This document shows, piece by piece, positions 63,384 through 64,000 of a DNA stretch of 64,000 nt. Position numbers and translations under genes: made by a program. The first letter of the stretch is position 1. Every line of letters starts with the position of its first letter. The notes under the pieces were generated by a model, which saw only the letters and a program-made list of their open reading frames with translations, made no database searches and had not been told where the DNA came from. The stretch is from assembly GCF_900090045.1 (NCBI RefSeq), contig NC_041780.1:610001-674000 (forward strand). Direction: 5' to 3'. Source of the stretch: Plasmodium malariae (Eukaryota > Apicomplexa > Aconoidasida > Haemosporida > Plasmodiidae).

Positions 63384-64000
63384 CATATATATGTATATCC
63401 ACCGCCCTTTAAATAAAAAGTATAAGTGTAAAAATGAATAAGTTTAATTCTTCTGAATACTTTTCCCTTTTTGGATAATAAAAGGTGTGTGACACTTTGA
63501 AAAAGTCGTTGAAATCATTTGTAGGTGTAACAGAGGAATAGGGGAGAATTACATGTGTGCATGTAAAAATTTTTTTTTCTTAAAAAATAAAACTACCATG
63601 GTTCTTTTTCTTTGCTTTTCTTTCTTTGCTTTTCTTTCTTTGCTTTTCTTTGTTATTTGTTCTTTATTTTACTTTATTTTATTTTAAAAATTTTTTATTT
63701 TTTTAATATGAAGTAATTGTAATTCTTACGAAAATATTTATCTTTATTTAACGCAAGAAAATAATGAAAAGTGCGAAATATCTGTCTCAGCTACATATAT
63801 TATCTGAGGATGCGTTTGTGAAATTTAATTCGTAGATTCAAGTAAAAAAATTGATATTAATTTATAAACTACAATAATTTAGTCACATTATTAAATCATT
63901 AAAATAAAAATAAATAAAAATAAGTAGTTAAAATTATTATTAAAATCCGCTAATTTTTAAAAAGTAAACTACACCAAAGTGTAGTAACATATATGCGTGT
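63060..64000. other. Sequence upstream of member 10 to the window end
   Basis: No gene is seen. It holds a poly(A) run (63351-63379), a tttgcttttctttc repeat (63605-63655) and AT-rich sequence. Near the right edge, blocks resembling the duplicated spacers (a ttagtcacattattaaatc-like stretch, then a taaaaataagtagttaaa-like stretch) hint that another family member may lie beyond. Confidence 0.5.

Noticed and set aside
1..64000. CRISPR arrays, insertion sequences, tRNA or rRNA genes
   Set aside because: The direct repeats have no unique spacers of fixed length, no transposase or terminal inverted repeats were seen, and no tRNA or rRNA core motif was found by eye.

Overview
The window is nuclear DNA of a malaria parasite (Plasmodium). 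It is strongly AT-rich, has long poly(A)/poly(T) tracts and GT-AG introns with T-rich acceptors, and carries four genes I recognise as Plasmodium orthologues. P. vivax-clade core chromosomes are much less AT-rich, so an AT-rich non-falciparum species fits best. I lean weakly to P. malariae, with P. ovale as the alternative; the sequence alone does not settle it.

Left part (1-23 kb), conserved core: myosin B (MyoB, + strand, eight exons, 800 aa), a SCY1-like pseudokinase with a HEAT-type region (+, one exon), actin-depolymerising factor 1 (ADF1, - strand, two exons, 122 aa) and an RRM/RS-type splicing factor (SRSF12-like, +, one exon). From memory, gene order and relative strands match one end of P. 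falciparum chromosome 5 in inverted orientation. The spacers are full of micro- and minisatellites. The largest one, about 6.7 kb, lies between ADF1 and the splicing factor.

Right part (26-63 kb), the accessory region: ten tandem members of one exported-protein family, all on the - strand. Eight are intact single-exon genes (525-999 aa) and two are pseudogenes. Every member begins with a short N-terminal signal peptide. In most this is followed by an NLRNG-like tetra/pentapeptide, the hallmark of the merozoite surface protein 3 (MSP3) family, which in P. vivax and relatives forms a tandem array. The middle is hypervariable, acidic and low-complexity: poly-E/K, Ser/Thr repeats, Asn runs, a poly-Gln tract, and a perfect 954-bp tandem duplication. 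The C-terminus is a module of nearly constant size (about 160-176 aa) with two recurring motifs: N-[IV]-L-[ED]-P-x-x-L-P followed by HNTVDxDE, and a terminal GGDxSxVNxLxDLEKDMxxFFL. Members also share promoter and downstream sequence in subgroups, so the array grew by whole-gene-plus-spacer duplication.

What deserves attention: the fixed-length C-terminal module, the subgroup-specific promoters, the very recent internal duplication in the 999-aa member, the decaying members, and the position of the array directly beside the conserved splicing-factor gene.
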